Counted from the first letter of the stretch, positions 8,826 to 17,282 are shown. The stretch is DNA of 64,000 bases from DASQUK01 sp963717085 (GCA_963717085.1 CAVQVM010000002.1:310001-374000); one strand, 5' to 3'. The notes: generated from the sequence alone by a model not told the origin. A program made the numbers and translations.

Positions 8826-10862
8826 TCAGAACGCCAGCAGCTCCCGCAGCTGGGGCAGCAAGCGGCGATCGGCCGACCAGACCGCCTCGAGCGTGGGCGC
8901 GAAGGGGATCGGGGTGTCGAGCCCGCCGACCCGACGGACGGGCGCGTCCAGGTCCATGAACGCCTGGTCGGCGACCGTGGCCGCGATCTCCGCCCCCAGC
9001 CCGCCGGTCAGTCCCGCCTCGTGCAGCACCAGCACCCGCGACGTCCGTCGTACCGAGTCGAGCACTGTGTCACGGTCCCAGGGGCGGAGCGAGCGCAGGT
9101 CGATCACCTCGACCTCGCCGGCGCCCTCGGCCGCCAGCGCGTCCGCAGCGGCGACCGCCCACTCGACCCCGGCGCCATAGGTCACGAGCGTGGCGGCGGT
9201 GCCCGGCCGGGCAATGCGGGCGGCGCCGATCGGCACCACGTGGTGCCCGCCCGGCACCGGGCCCCGCACGCTTCGGTACAGCCGCTTGTGCTCGAGGACG
9301 AGCACGGGATTGCCGTCATCCAGCGCCGCCAGCAGCAGCCCCTTGGCGTCGTCGGCGGTGGCCGGCGCCACCACCTTCAGGCCGGGGACGTGGCAGAACC
9401 AGGCCTCGACGTTCTGGGAGTGGAACGGGCCGGCGCCGAGGCCCCCGCCCACGGGCAGGCGCACGACCAGGGGCACGGCGGCGTTCCAGCGGTAGCGGGT
9501 CGTGGCCACGTTGTTGACGAGCTGGTTGAACCCGCAGCTCACGAAGTCGCCGAACTGCATCTCCACGACCGGCCGGAAGCCGGCGAGGGCGAGCCCCAGC
9601 GCGGCGCCAATGGCCCCCGACTCGATGATGGGCGTGTTGCGTACCCGCTCGGTGCCGAACTCGTCGGCCAGGCCCTCCGTCGCCTTGAACACGCCGCCGT
9701 AGCCGGCGATGTCCTGGCCGAGCAGCACGACCCGGTCGTCGGCAGCCAGCGCCACCCGCAGGCCGTCCCTGATGGCGTCGAGGTAGCGCATGTCCCCGTC
9801 GCCGGAGGCAGCGGCGGGGTCGGCTTGGCGGTGGGCGTCGGATCGCCGGAGCGGGGCCGGCACCGCGTACACCCGCCCGAGCTCGTCGTCCTCGGTGGTT
9901 GCTGGGGCCGGCGCCGCCAGGGCGCCGGACACGAGCGTCTCGACCTCGAACCGCAGGTCCTCGCGGAGCACGGCGCGCTCGGTCGCCGGTAACAGGCCGG
10001 CCTCGTCGAGCCGGGTCTCGAACCGGTCGATCGGATCGCGCGCCACCCAGGCTGCGATGTCCGCCGCCGGCACGTAGTCGTTCCCCGACGCCTCCTCGTG
10101 GCCGCGCATGCGGAACGTCTTGCACTCGAGCAGCGTCGGCCCCATGCCGGCCCGCCCCCGCGCCGCCGCCCGCTCGCACGCATCGCGCACCGCCAGCACG
10201 TCGTTGCCGTCGACGAGCTCGCCGGGCATGCCGTAGCCGGCGGCGCGGTCGACCAGGTCGACGCAGGCGTACTGCTCGCTGAGCGGCGTCGACAGGCCCC
10301 ACTGGTTGTTCTCGATGACGAAGAGGACCGGCAGCTTCCACACCGCGGCCAGGTTCATGGCCTCGTGGACGTCGCCCTCGCTGCTGGCGCCGTCGCCCGT
10401 GAGCACGGCCGCCACCCGCTCCTCGCCCCTCAGGCGTGCCGCCAGGGCGAGCCCGGTGGCCACCGGGACCATGGCGCCCAGGTGACTGATCATGCCGACG
10501 ACGTGGTGGTCGAGGTCGCCGAAGTGGAAGGTGCGGTCGCGGCCGCCCGTGATCGGTCCCTCGCGGCCCAGGAGCTGGCGGAACAGAACGTCGAGGTCGA
10601 AGCCCCGGCCGGTGAACACTCCCAGGTTGCGATGGGCGGGCAGGATCCAGTCGTCGTCGCGGAGCGCCGCCACAAGGCCGACCGACACGGCCTCCTGGCC
10701 GATGCCCGAGAACCACTTGCTGAGCTGGCCGCGGCGCAGCAACGCGAGCATCTTGTCCTCGACGACCCGGGGGAGCAGCAGCGCGCGGTACAGGGCACGC
10801 ATCTCGTCGTCGGTCGGCCTGTCGGCGGCACGGCCCGCGGTGGGCGCGTCCAGTTCGGTCAC
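8826..10862 (-). CDS. fused 2-oxoacid dehydrogenase E1 (alpha-beta fusion)
   Basis: ThDP-dependent E1 of 678 residues in which the alpha and beta subunits, usually separate, are one chain. The alpha part (about 1-320) has the ThDP motif GDGASSEGDVHEAMN from residue 156 with the closing NN near 185. After a linker rich in Ala/Pro/Asp, the beta part (about 358-678) has RVRNTPIIESGAIGAALGLA and VEMQFGDF. It would decarboxylate pyruvate or branched-chain 2-oxoacids and pass the acyl group to a lipoylated E2. No E2 or E3 gene is in the window. The GTG at 10862 is the first start and fits the family N-terminus. Confidence 0.92.
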   Translation of the reverse strand: MTELDAPTAGRAADRPTDDEMRALYRALLLPRVVEDKMLALLRRGQLSKWFSGIGQEAVSVGLVAALRDDDWILPAHRNLGVFTGRGFDLDVLFRQLLGREGPITGGRDRTFHFGDLDHHVVGMISHLGAMVPVATGLALAARLRGEERVAAVLTGDGASSEGDVHEAMNLAAVWKLPVLFVIENNQWGLSTPLSEQYACVDLVDRAAGYGMPGELVDGNDVLAVRDACERAAARGRAGMGPTLLECKTFRMRGHEEASGNDYVPAADIAAWVARDPIDRFETRLDEAGLLPATERAVLREDLRFEVETLVSGALAAPAPATTEDDELGRVYAVPAPLRRSDAHRQADPAAASGDGDMRYLDAIRDGLRVALAADDRVVLLGQDIAGYGGVFKATEGLADEFGTERVRNTPIIESGAIGAALGLALAGFRPVVEMQFGDFVSCGFNQLVNNVATTRYRWNAAVPLVVRLPVGGGLGAGPFHSQNVEAWFCHVPGLKVVAPATADDAKGLLLAALDDGNPVLVLEHKRLYRSVRGPVPGGHHVVPIGAARIARPGTAATLVTYGAGVEWAVAAADALAAEGAGEVEVIDLRSLRPWDRDTVLDSVRRTSRVLVLHEAGLTGGLGAEIAATVADQAFMDLDAPVRRVGGLDTPIPFAPTLEAVWSADRRLLPQLRELLAF

Positions 10863-10893
10863 GGCGACCAGTGTCGCACCCGCAGGCGGCCGA

Positions 10894-11670
10894 TCACGCG
10901 GACGACCGGCCGACCCAGCTGCCCCGTTCCTCGAGGACCGCCTTCAGCACATCGGGCCGGTCGGTCATGATGCCGTCGACGCCGAGGTCCAGCAGCCGGT
11001 GCATCTCGGCGGCATCGTTGATCGTCCACACGTGGACCTGGAGGTCGCGGCGGTGGGCGGCGGCCAGGAACCGGTCGGTCACGATGGTCACCGGTCCGAA
11101 CCGCACCGGCACCTGCACGCATGCCGCCGAGAACCGGCGCCCGGGCACACCCCGCGAGGCGAGCACCAGCCGCCGGACCTGGCGCGGGCCCATGGAGGTG
11201 CAGATCCGGTCGCCGAGGGCCGAGCGGACACGGGCCAGGCGGCCATCCGAGAACGCGCCCACGCACACGCGATCGATGCTGCCGGTCCGGCGGATGAGGT
11301 CGACGAGCGGGTCGACGGCCGCGTCGTGCTTGGGGTCGATGTTGACCCGGACGTCGGGCCAGGCGGTCAGGACATCCTCGAGCAAGGGGATGTCGTGGCG
11401 GCCCCGCACCCGCGCCGCGTGCACCTCGGTCCACGGCAGGTCGCAGATGGCGCCCGTGCGGTCGGTCAGGCGGTCGAGGGTGTCGTCGTGGAAGGCAACG
11501 AGGACGCCGTCGGCCGTGGCATGCACGTCGGTCTCCAGGTAGCGGTAGCCGAGCGCGACGGCAGCCTCGAACGACTTCATGGTGTTCTCGCCGCTGGCCC
11601 GGTCGAAGTGGGCGCCCTGGTGGGCGAACGCCAGCGGGCCTGGCCAGTCGAGGAAGGGGAGGCGAGCCAT
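10894..11670 (-). CDS. glycerophosphodiester phosphodiesterase family protein
   Basis: TIM-barrel phosphodiesterase, 258 residues from ATG 11670. The metal and catalytic motifs are visible in order: FAHQGAHFDRASGENT (family HRG is HQG here), LETDVHATADG, and VAFHDDTLDRLTD. The C-terminal part has VWTINDAAEMHRLLDLGVDG and IMTDRPDVL, the usual end of the barrel. A start at 11736 is possible but would overlap the divergent gene; 11670 fits the family N-terminus (MARLPFLDWPGPLAFAHQG). Likely role: phospholipid or lipoteichoic-type polyol turnover. The HRG to HQG change occurs in an actinobacterial subgroup as I recall, so activity is uncertain. Confidence 0.85.
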   Translation of the reverse strand: MARLPFLDWPGPLAFAHQGAHFDRASGENTMKSFEAAVALGYRYLETDVHATADGVLVAFHDDTLDRLTDRTGAICDLPWTEVHAARVRGRHDIPLLEDVLTAWPDVRVNIDPKHDAAVDPLVDLIRRTGSIDRVCVGAFSDGRLARVRSALGDRICTSMGPRQVRRLVLASRGVPGRRFSAACVQVPVRFGPVTIVTDRFLAAAHRRDLQVHVWTINDAAEMHRLLDLGVDGIMTDRPDVLKAVLEERGSWVGRSSA

Positions 11671-11681
11671 GGACGGCGGGG

Positions 11682-11691
11682 ACGGTAGCGT
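11682..11691. promoter_or_regulatory. overlapping divergent -10 hexamers
   Basis: TACCGT on the minus strand (11682-11687) lies 11 nt before ATG 11670. TAGCGT on the plus strand (11686-11691) lies 8 nt before ATG 11700. They overlap by 2 bp, so polymerase probably cannot serve both genes at once. Confidence 0.5.
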
Positions 11692-11699
11692 CAAATTGC

Positions 11700-13124
11700 A
11701 TGAGCGAGTTGATCGCTGTCCCCATCGGCGACGCACGGGTGACCGCCGACGACGAGGTCGTGGTGGCGTCGCCGTACGACGGCGCCGAGATCGGTCGGGT
11801 GCCCTCGTGCGGCGCCGCCCATGTCGACCGCGCGGTGGCGGCGGCCAAGGCTCGGCTGGCCGAACCCCTGCCCGCGCACGAGCGGGCGGCGATCCTCGAC
11901 CGGGCCGCCATCCTGCTCGCCGAGCGCCAGGAGGACTTCGCTCGCACCATCGCCCAGGAGGCGGCCAAGCCCATCCGCACCGCGCGCATCGAGGCCGGCA
12001 GGGCGGTCGACACGTTCCGCTTCAGCGCCGTCGAGGCCCGCAGCCTCACGGGCGAGATGATCCCCATCGACGCCAGCGTTCCCGGGACCGGAAAGCTCGC
12101 CTTCACCCTGCGGGTGCCGGTCGGGGTGGTCGGTGCCATCAGCCCGTTCAACTTCCCCCTCAACCTCGTGAGCCACAAGGTGGCGCCCGCCATCGCCGCC
12201 GGTTGTCCCGTGGTGCTGAAGCCCGCCAGCCAGACGCCGCTGTCCGCCCTGGCGCTGGCGCTCATGCTGCTGGACGAGTGTGGCCTGCCGCCGGGCTGGC
12301 TCAACGTCGTGACCGGGTCGGGTCGAGCGGTTGGCGACCCGCTGGTCACGCACGACGACGTGGCCCTCATCACGTTCACCGGCTCACCCGAGGTGGGCTG
12401 GGGCATTCGGGAGCGGGCCCCGCGCAAGAAGGTCAACCTCGAGCTCGGCAACAACAGCCCGGTGATCATCGAGCCCGATGGCGACTGGCGCGGCGCCGCC
12501 GTCAAGCTCAAGATCGCAGGCTTCAGCCACGCCGGTCAGTCGTGCATCTCGGCCCAGCGGCTGCTCGTGCACCGCTCGATCCACGACGAGTTCGTGGCCG
12601 CGCTGTCCGACGAGGTGGCGACGCTCGTGGTGGGGGCGCCGCTCGACGAGGCCACCGACGTGTCGGCGTTGATCTCGTCCGGCGACACCGAGAGGGTCAA
12701 GGGATGGATCGACGACGCGGTGGCCGCCGGGGCCAAGGTGGCGGTCGGCGGCGAGGTGGGCGACGACGGCGTGCTGTGGCCGACGGTCCTCACCGAGGTG
12801 ACGCCCGACATGAAGGTGTGCGCCACCGAGGTGTTCGGCCCGGTGGTCGGCGTGGCGGCGTACGACGATCTGGACGAGGCGCTCGCGCTGGCCAACGACA
12901 CCCGCTACGGGCTGCAGGCCGCGATCTTCACTGACCGGATCGACGCCGCCCTCGCGGCGGCGCGCCGGCTCGACTTCGGCGGCGTGATGATCAACGAGGT
13001 GCCGACGTGGCGGGCCGACCAGCAGCCCTACGGGGGCGTGCGCGACAGCGGCAACACGCGGGAGGGCCCCCGGTACGCGGTCCGGGAGATGACCGAGCAC
13101 CGCCTCGTCGTCATCCAGGCATGA
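11700..13124 (+). CDS. aldehyde dehydrogenase family protein (lactaldehyde/phosphonoacetaldehyde type)
   Basis: Aldehyde dehydrogenase of 474 residues. Motifs in order: ISPFNFPLNLVSHK (about 143-156), FTGSPEVGW, LELGNNSP carrying the general base, SHAGQSCISAQR with the catalytic cysteine (about 281), and TEVFGPVVGV. It ends with QPYGGVRDSGNTREGPRYAV. The short chain and the NNSP element resemble lactaldehyde or phosphonoacetaldehyde dehydrogenases more than betaine-aldehyde types, but the substrate is not determined by context. TAGCGT 8 nt upstream of ATG 11700 suggests a leaderless transcript; a divergent glycerophosphodiesterase shares the promoter region. Confidence 0.88.
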   Translation: MSELIAVPIGDARVTADDEVVVASPYDGAEIGRVPSCGAAHVDRAVAAAKARLAEPLPAHERAAILDRAAILLAERQEDFARTIAQEAAKPIRTARIEAGRAVDTFRFSAVEARSLTGEMIPIDASVPGTGKLAFTLRVPVGVVGAISPFNFPLNLVSHKVAPAIAAGCPVVLKPASQTPLSALALALMLLDECGLPPGWLNVVTGSGRAVGDPLVTHDDVALITFTGSPEVGWGIRERAPRKKVNLELGNNSPVIIEPDGDWRGAAVKLKIAGFSHAGQSCISAQRLLVHRSIHDEFVAALSDEVATLVVGAPLDEATDVSALISSGDTERVKGWIDDAVAAGAKVAVGGEVGDDGVLWPTVLTEVTPDMKVCATEVFGPVVGVAAYDDLDEALALANDTRYGLQAAIFTDRIDAALAAARRLDFGGVMINEVPTWRADQQPYGGVRDSGNTREGPRYAVREMTEHRLVVIQA

Positions 13125-13137
13125 CCGTGCCTGGCAA

Positions 13138-13248
13138 TCATGAGCGCAGCTCATGACCGAGCTTGCCCGGGGGCTGCGCCCCCGCACCCCATCGTCTCCC
13201 GGCTCGCTGGCGCTCCGCGGTCGACCGGTCATGAGCGCAGCTCATGAC
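13138..13248 (+). repeat. ATGAG-flanked insert-like element 1
   Basis: A 20-bp direct repeat (TCATGAGCGCAGCTCATGAC) occurs at 13138-13157 and 13229-13248, 91 bp apart. Each copy is itself a hairpin; the second has perfect 9-bp arms (13228-13236 and 13240-13248). Between them is a GGGGGC/GCCCCC hairpin near 13169-13183. The right copy supplies the ATG start (13231) of the DUF2203 gene. Similar layouts occur at 36851-36970 and 48069-48162. Confidence 0.6.
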
Positions 13249-13647
13249 GACCCCGTGCCCGGCGGACCCAAGGGTCCCAGCCGGGTGTGGACGGTCGACG
13301 AGGCCAACGCCGCGCTGGGCTGGGTGAGCGACGTGGTGGCGCGGGCCCAAGGCCTCTGGGACGACTACCGGCGCAACACCGTCCGCCGGGCCCGGCTGGC
13401 CCGCCAGAACGGGCACGGGCTGGTGCCCGCCGACGCCGGTCCCATCCAGTCCTGCATCGACGAGCTGGCGGCGGCCGGGATCGTCCTGCGCGACATCGAG
13501 CGCGGCCTCATCGACTTCCCCGCCCGAGCGCCGAGCGGCCGGTGGTACTGGCTGTGCTGGCTCGCCGGCGAGGACGCCGTCGAGTGGTGGCACTGGCCCG
13601 AGGAAGGCTTCGGCGGTCGCGCCCGCCTCGACGACCCGCCCAAGTAA
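13231..13647 (+). CDS. DUF2203-like protein
   Basis: Small soluble protein of 138 residues. It starts RVWTVDEANAALGWVSDVV after about 20 variable residues, and ends with GLIDFPARAPSGRWYWLCWL, AGEDAVEWWHWPEEGFGGR and RLDD. This order (EAN near the start, then GLxDFP, LCW, WH and GFxGR) is how I recognise the DUF2203 family. No enzymatic function is established for the family to my knowledge. The start ATG lies inside a palindrome of the preceding repeat element; an upstream in-frame start at 13153 would read through that element and is less likely. It is convergent with the acyl-CoA synthetase. Confidence 0.75.
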   Translation: MSAAHDDPVPGGPKGPSRVWTVDEANAALGWVSDVVARAQGLWDDYRRNTVRRARLARQNGHGLVPADAGPIQSCIDELAAAGIVLRDIERGLIDFPARAPSGRWYWLCWLAGEDAVEWWHWPEEGFGGRARLDDPPK

Positions 13648-13668
13648 CAACCGGCCTTGGGCTGGTTG
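13648..13668. terminator. hairpin between convergent genes
   Basis: CAACCGGC, a 5-nt loop, then GCTGGTTG (13648-13655 and 13661-13668) forms an 8-bp stem with one G-U pair. It lies immediately after the DUF2203 stop and before the convergent acyl-CoA synthetase stop, so it may terminate in both directions. Confidence 0.5.
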
Positions 13669-13679
13669 CGAAAGAACCC

Positions 13680-15287
13680 TCAGATGATGCGGGTCTCGTG
13701 GCCCTTCCAGTACTCGTCCTTGAGCAGGCGCTTGTAGAGCTTGCCCGTGGGATGGCGGGGCAGCTCGGCGCGGAAGTCCACCGTCCGGGGGCACTTGACG
13801 TCCGCTAGGTGTTCCCGGCAGTAGGCGACGAGCTCGCGCTCGAGCTCGGGGCCGGCGTCGTCCATCGACAGCGGCTCCACCACCGCCTTGACCTCCTCCC
13901 CGAACTCGTCGTTGGGGATCCCGAACACCGCCACGTCGGCCACCCTGGGGTGCATGGCCAGGACGTTCTCGGCCTCCTGCGGGTACACGTTCACGCCGCC
14001 GGTGATGATCATGTAGGCCTTGCGGTCGGTCAGGTACAGGAACCCATCGTCGTCCAGGTAGCCGACGTCGCCGAGCGTGGTCCACCCGTGACCACCCGGA
14101 TCGTGCGCGGCCGCCGTCTTGTCGGGATCGTTGTGGTAGGTGAACTCGGCGCCGCCGCCGAAGTAGATGGTGCCCGGCTCACCGGGGGGCGCCTCGCCGC
14201 CCTCCTCGTCGAGGATGTGCACCTCGCCGAGGAGCGATCGACCGACCGTGCCCGGGTGGGCCAGCCACTCCTCGCTGTTGCAGCAGACGAAGCCGTTGCC
14301 CTCGGTGCCCGCGTAGTACTCGTAGAGGATCGGTCCCCACCAATCGATCATCTGCTGCTTGACGGCGACGGGGCAGGGCGCGGCGGCGTGGACGGCAGCC
14401 TGGAGCGACGACAGGTCGTGCCGCTCCCGCACGTCGGCCGGCAGCTTGAGCATGCGGATGAACATGGTCGGCACCCACTGGCTGTGCGTCACCCGGTACC
14501 GCTCGATCAGCGCCAGGGCCTCGGCCGGGTCGAAGTGCTCCATCACGACCGCAGTGCCGCCCAGCCGGTGGACCGCCATGGTGAAGCGCAGCGGCGCCGA
14601 GTGGTACAGCGGGGCGGGGGAGAGGTACACCGTGTCGGCGGTGCCGCCGTAGAGGCCCGCCAGCAGCAGGTGGACGGGGTCGGCGCTGCCGACGGGGGCG
14701 CCCGACAGCGGGGCCTCTATGCCCTTGGGACGCCCGGTCGTGCCCGACGAATAGAGCATGTCCCGACCCTCGGTCCGCTCCTCGGCCAGCGGGGTGTCCG
14801 GTTGCGCGGCGATGGCCTCCTCGTAGGGCTCGTAGCCGAACATGCTTCCCGCTCCCGCGGCCCGAGCGGCCGTGGGAGCGGACAGCCTGTCTCCGCCCGG
14901 GGCGCCGTCCATCATGAACGGCCTCACGCCGTCGGCCAGCGCCCCCACCAGTTCGGCGGCTTGGTCGGCCTTGTAGGCGGAGGTCACGAAGGCCTGCGCG
15001 CCGCAGTCGTCGATGATGTACGCCATCTCGTCGGTCGTCAGCCGCGAGCTCATCGCCGTGTAGTAGAGGCCGGCGTAGTACGCGCCCCAGGCCAGCGCAT
15101 GGAACCTCGGGTGGTTCTCGAGGCAGAACGCCACGTGGTCGCCGGGACGGAGGCCGAGCGAGCGGAACAGGTGCGACACGCGGTTGGCCTCGGCGTCGAG
15201 CTCGCGGTAGGTGATGACCCGACCCGAGCCGGCCATGACCACCGCGGGCTTGTCGGGGGTGCTGTCTGCGTGGGCGCCGGGAAACAT
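13680..15287 (-). CDS. AMP-binding acyl-CoA synthetase/ligase
   Basis: ANL-superfamily ligase of 535 residues that would activate a carboxylic acid to acyl-CoA through an acyl-adenylate. Motifs: P-loop YSSGTTGRPKG at about residue 180, YEYYAGTEGNG, the hinge TLGDVGYLDDDGFLYLTDRK, GGVNVYPQEAE, and the C-terminal catalytic lysine in PTGKLYKR. The acyl chain is not deducible. ATG 15287 is chosen because TACCGT sits 8 nt upstream and the family N-terminus follows (MFPGAHA, then TPDKPAVV). Residues near 136-148 derive from a GC-rich palindrome (14851-14880) that recurs elsewhere and look like an in-frame insert. Confidence 0.9.
   Translation of the reverse strand: MFPGAHADSTPDKPAVVMAGSGRVITYRELDAEANRVSHLFRSLGLRPGDHVAFCLENHPRFHALAWGAYYAGLYYTAMSSRLTTDEMAYIIDDCGAQAFVTSAYKADQAAELVGALADGVRPFMMDGAPGGDRLSAPTAARAAGAGSMFGYEPYEEAIAAQPDTPLAEERTEGRDMLYSSGTTGRPKGIEAPLSGAPVGSADPVHLLLAGLYGGTADTVYLSPAPLYHSAPLRFTMAVHRLGGTAVVMEHFDPAEALALIERYRVTHSQWVPTMFIRMLKLPADVRERHDLSSLQAAVHAAAPCPVAVKQQMIDWWGPILYEYYAGTEGNGFVCCNSEEWLAHPGTVGRSLLGEVHILDEEGGEAPPGEPGTIYFGGGAEFTYHNDPDKTAAAHDPGGHGWTTLGDVGYLDDDGFLYLTDRKAYMIITGGVNVYPQEAENVLAMHPRVADVAVFGIPNDEFGEEVKAVVEPLSMDDAGPELERELVAYCREHLADVKCPRTVDFRAELPRHPTGKLYKRLLKDEYWKGHETRII
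14851..14880. repeat. GC-rich palindrome inside the acyl-CoA synthetase, shared with element 2
   Basis: GCTCCCGCGGCC, 5 nt, then GGCCGTGGGAGC is a near-perfect inverted repeat. The stretch 14858-14878 is identical to 36883-36903 over 21 nt. In the coding frame it adds a low-complexity Ala/Thr/Gly stretch, suggesting a repeat that entered a gene in frame. Confidence 0.5.
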
Positions 15288-15295
15288 GGCCCGGC

Positions 15296-15301
15296 ACGGT
15301 A
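15296..15301 (-). promoter_or_regulatory. leaderless-type -10 (TACCGT) of the acyl-CoA synthetase
   Basis: TACCGT on the minus strand is 8 nt before ATG 15287 and fixes that start over longer upstream extensions. Confidence 0.5.
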
Positions 15302-15354
15302 GCTGCCTCGTGACTCGGGACACATCCCGGGGCGGGACTTGCGGCGGGCGCCGG

Positions 15355-15360
15355 TAGCCT
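15355..15360 (+). promoter_or_regulatory. leaderless-type -10 (TAGCCT) of the SirB1-like gene
   Basis: TAGCCT is followed by 8 nt and GTG 15369; no Shine-Dalgarno sequence is present. Confidence 0.5.
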
Positions 15361-15368
15361 GATTCGAA

Positions 15369-16145
15369 GTGGACATCACCGACCGGTTCGCCGAGATGGT
15401 GCGCGGTCCGGAGGAGCGATGCCAGCTCGATCTGGGGGCCTTGCTGATCGCGGCGCACTCCCGCCGCGACCTCGATGTCGATGCCCAGCTCCAACGCCTC
15501 GACGAGCTGGCCGCGAGCTGTCCGGGCTCCGACGTCGACGCCCTCACCGCCCACCTGTGCGGGACGCTGGGCTTCCGGGGCGACACCGACGACTACAGCA
15601 ACCCCCGCAACTCGTTGCTCGACGTCGTGCTCGATCTGCGCCTCGGGATCCCGATCTCGCTGTCCATCGTGGTTCTGGAGGTGGGCCGCCGGCTCGACAT
15701 ACCGCTCCAGGGTGTGGGTATGCCGGGGCACTTCCTCGTGCGTGACGCCAAGGACGACGACGTCTTCGTGGACCCGTTCCACCGGGTGCAGCTCGACCGG
15801 GCCGGCTGCGAGACGCTGTTCGCCAAGCTCCACGGCGCCAAGGCGCGGTTCGAGCCCCGCTTCCTCGAGCCCGTCGGGCAGCGGGCGATCATGGCCCGGA
15901 TGCTCACCAACCTGCAGCGATCGTTCGTCGGTCGCGGCGACCGGGCCGGCGCGCTGTGGTCGCAGTGCCTGCGGGTGCTGGTCCCGGGCACCACGGTCAC
16001 CGACCGGCGCCAGCTGGCCGCGATGCTGGCCGCCAACGGCCGGTTCGACTCCGCAGCGCAGGAGCTGGACGCCATCGCCGAGGAGGGCCTCGGGGGCGTC
16101 CGTGACCGCATCGCGGCCACGGCAATGCGCGCCAAGCTCAACTGA
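15369..16145 (+). CDS. SirB1-like transglutaminase-fold/TPR protein
   Basis: Protein of 258 residues from a GTG start. The central block DDYSNPRNSLLDVVLDLRLG followed by IPISLSIVVLEVGRRL and GMPGHFLVRD (about 76-130) is the hallmark of the SirB1 N-terminal/transglutaminase-like core 2 family. The C-terminal 90 residues are helical and TPR-like (NLQRSFVGRGDRAGALWSQCL, then RRQLAAMLAANGRFDSAAQEL). The biochemical role of the family is unclear; SirB1 was named from a Salmonella locus. It is divergent from the acyl-CoA synthetase, and a convergent HIT gene follows. Confidence 0.82.
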   Translation: MDITDRFAEMVRGPEERCQLDLGALLIAAHSRRDLDVDAQLQRLDELAASCPGSDVDALTAHLCGTLGFRGDTDDYSNPRNSLLDVVLDLRLGIPISLSIVVLEVGRRLDIPLQGVGMPGHFLVRDAKDDDVFVDPFHRVQLDRAGCETLFAKLHGAKARFEPRFLEPVGQRAIMARMLTNLQRSFVGRGDRAGALWSQCLRVLVPGTTVTDRRQLAAMLAANGRFDSAAQELDAIAEEGLGGVRDRIAATAMRAKLN

Positions 16146-16176
16146 CGAAACGCGGGCGCGCCGGCGGAGGTGTGAG

Positions 16177-16620
16177 TCAGGTACGGGTCCCGGCAGCCGC
16201 GTCGACCCGGACGCCGTGGCCCAGGTCTCGCAGGGCGTCCCGCAGGCCGTCGGCGGCGTCGTCCAGCGCCGCGGGATCGGGATCGTGGTCGGCGCGGCTG
16301 AACGACAGCTCGGCCTCGACGTCGATGGGCACCAGGTGCAGGTGGCAGTGCGGGACCTCGAGCCCCGCGATGATCATCCCGATGCGGCGGGGCGCGAACA
16401 CCTGCATCTGTGCCCGCCCCACCTCCCTCGCCACCCGCATCAGGTGCGCCGCCAGCTCGGGGTCGAGGTCGATCCAGTGGTCGACCTCCTCGACGGGCAC
16501 CACCAGCACGTGCCCGGGCGTGATCGGGGCGATGGTGAGGAAGACGACTGCCCGCTCGTCGCGCCACACGAACCGGCCCGGGATCTCCCCCTCGATGATC
16601 TTGGTGAACAGCGTCGCCAT
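16177..16620 (-). CDS. HIT family protein
   Basis: Histidine-triad nucleotide-binding protein of 147 residues. The family core is present: FTKIIEGEIPGRFVWRDE at the N-terminus, PITPGHVLVVPVEEVDHW, and the active-site triad HCHLHLVP at about residues 94-101. HIT proteins hydrolyse nucleoside phosphoramidates or dinucleotides. The C-terminal 40 residues (rich in Asp/Ala) extend beyond the usual length. ATG 16620 is preferred to the GTG at 16629 because TACTGT lies 7 nt upstream. Confidence 0.9.
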   Translation of the reverse strand: MATLFTKIIEGEIPGRFVWRDERAVVFLTIAPITPGHVLVVPVEEVDHWIDLDPELAAHLMRVAREVGRAQMQVFAPRRIGMIIAGLEVPHCHLHLVPIDVEAELSFSRADHDPDPAALDDAADGLRDALRDLGHGVRVDAAAGTRT

Positions 16621-16627
16621 GGCCGGC

Positions 16628-16633
16628 ACAGTA
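16628..16633 (-). promoter_or_regulatory. leaderless-type -10 (TACTGT) of the HIT gene
   Basis: TACTGT on the minus strand, 7 nt before ATG 16620. Confidence 0.45.
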
Positions 16634-16651
16634 CGGCGTCACGGGCCCACC

Positions 16652-16657
16652 TAGGCT
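16652..16657 (+). promoter_or_regulatory. -10-like TAGGCT of the PgsA-like gene
   Basis: TAGGCT ends 10 nt before ATG 16668, slightly longer than the other leaderless sites in the window. It is divergent from the HIT promoter with about 20 bp between the two hexamers. Confidence 0.4.
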
Positions 16658-16667
16658 TTCCGGCCAC

Positions 16668-17282
16668 ATGGAGGGCACGACCGACGATGCGGTGACCAGC
16701 GGCTTCGCGCGCCAGGTGCTGACCCTGCCGAACCTGATCACCCTTGCCCGCCTGGCGTGCCTCCCGGTGTTCTTGTGGCTCCTCTTCGGCAAGGAGGACC
16801 GCGCTGCCGCGGCGGCGCTCCTGGCCGTCCTGGGCATCACCGACTGGGTCGACGGCTACCTGGCACGCCGCCTGGGCCAGGTGTCGGAGCTCGGCAAGAT
16901 CCTCGACCCGGTTGCGGACCGGCTCCTGTTCATTGTCGGCGCCGGCGGCATCCTGATCGACGGCTCGGTCCCCACCTGGTTCGCCGTGATCGTGCTCGTG
17001 CGGGAGACGCTGGTGGGGGGCGCGACCCTCGTGCTCGCTGCGCTCGGCGCCCGGCGCATCGACGTGACCTGGTTCGGCAAGGCCGGGACGTTCGGGCTGA
17101 TGATCGCCTTCCCGCTGTTCCTCGCCAGCCACTCGGACCTGTCGTGGGCCGACACCGCCGGCGTGCTGGCCTGGATCGCCGGGATTCCGGGCCTGGCGTT
17201 CAGCCTCTACGCGGCCGTGCTCTACGTACCCATCGCCCGGCGCGCGCTCAGGGAGGGTCGGGCGGTACCGTCAGGCAAATGA
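16668..17282 (+). CDS. CDP-alcohol phosphatidyltransferase, PgsA-like
   Basis: Integral membrane enzyme of 204 residues with about five hydrophobic segments. The CDP-alcohol phosphotransferase signature DG-x2-AR-x8-G-x3-D-x3-D is complete as DGYLARRLGQ, SELGKILDPVAD (about residues 64-87). It would transfer a phosphatidyl group from CDP-diacylglycerol to glycerol-3-phosphate or another alcohol, giving phosphatidylglycerol-type lipids. In mycobacteria pgsA2 lies a few genes upstream of gcvH-garA, and the same order is seen here. Confidence 0.88.
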   Translation: MEGTTDDAVTSGFARQVLTLPNLITLARLACLPVFLWLLFGKEDRAAAAALLAVLGITDWVDGYLARRLGQVSELGKILDPVADRLLFIVGAGGILIDGSVPTWFAVIVLVRETLVGGATLVLAALGARRIDVTWFGKAGTFGLMIAFPLFLASHSDLSWADTAGVLAWIAGIPGLAFSLYAAVLYVPIARRALREGRAVPSGK

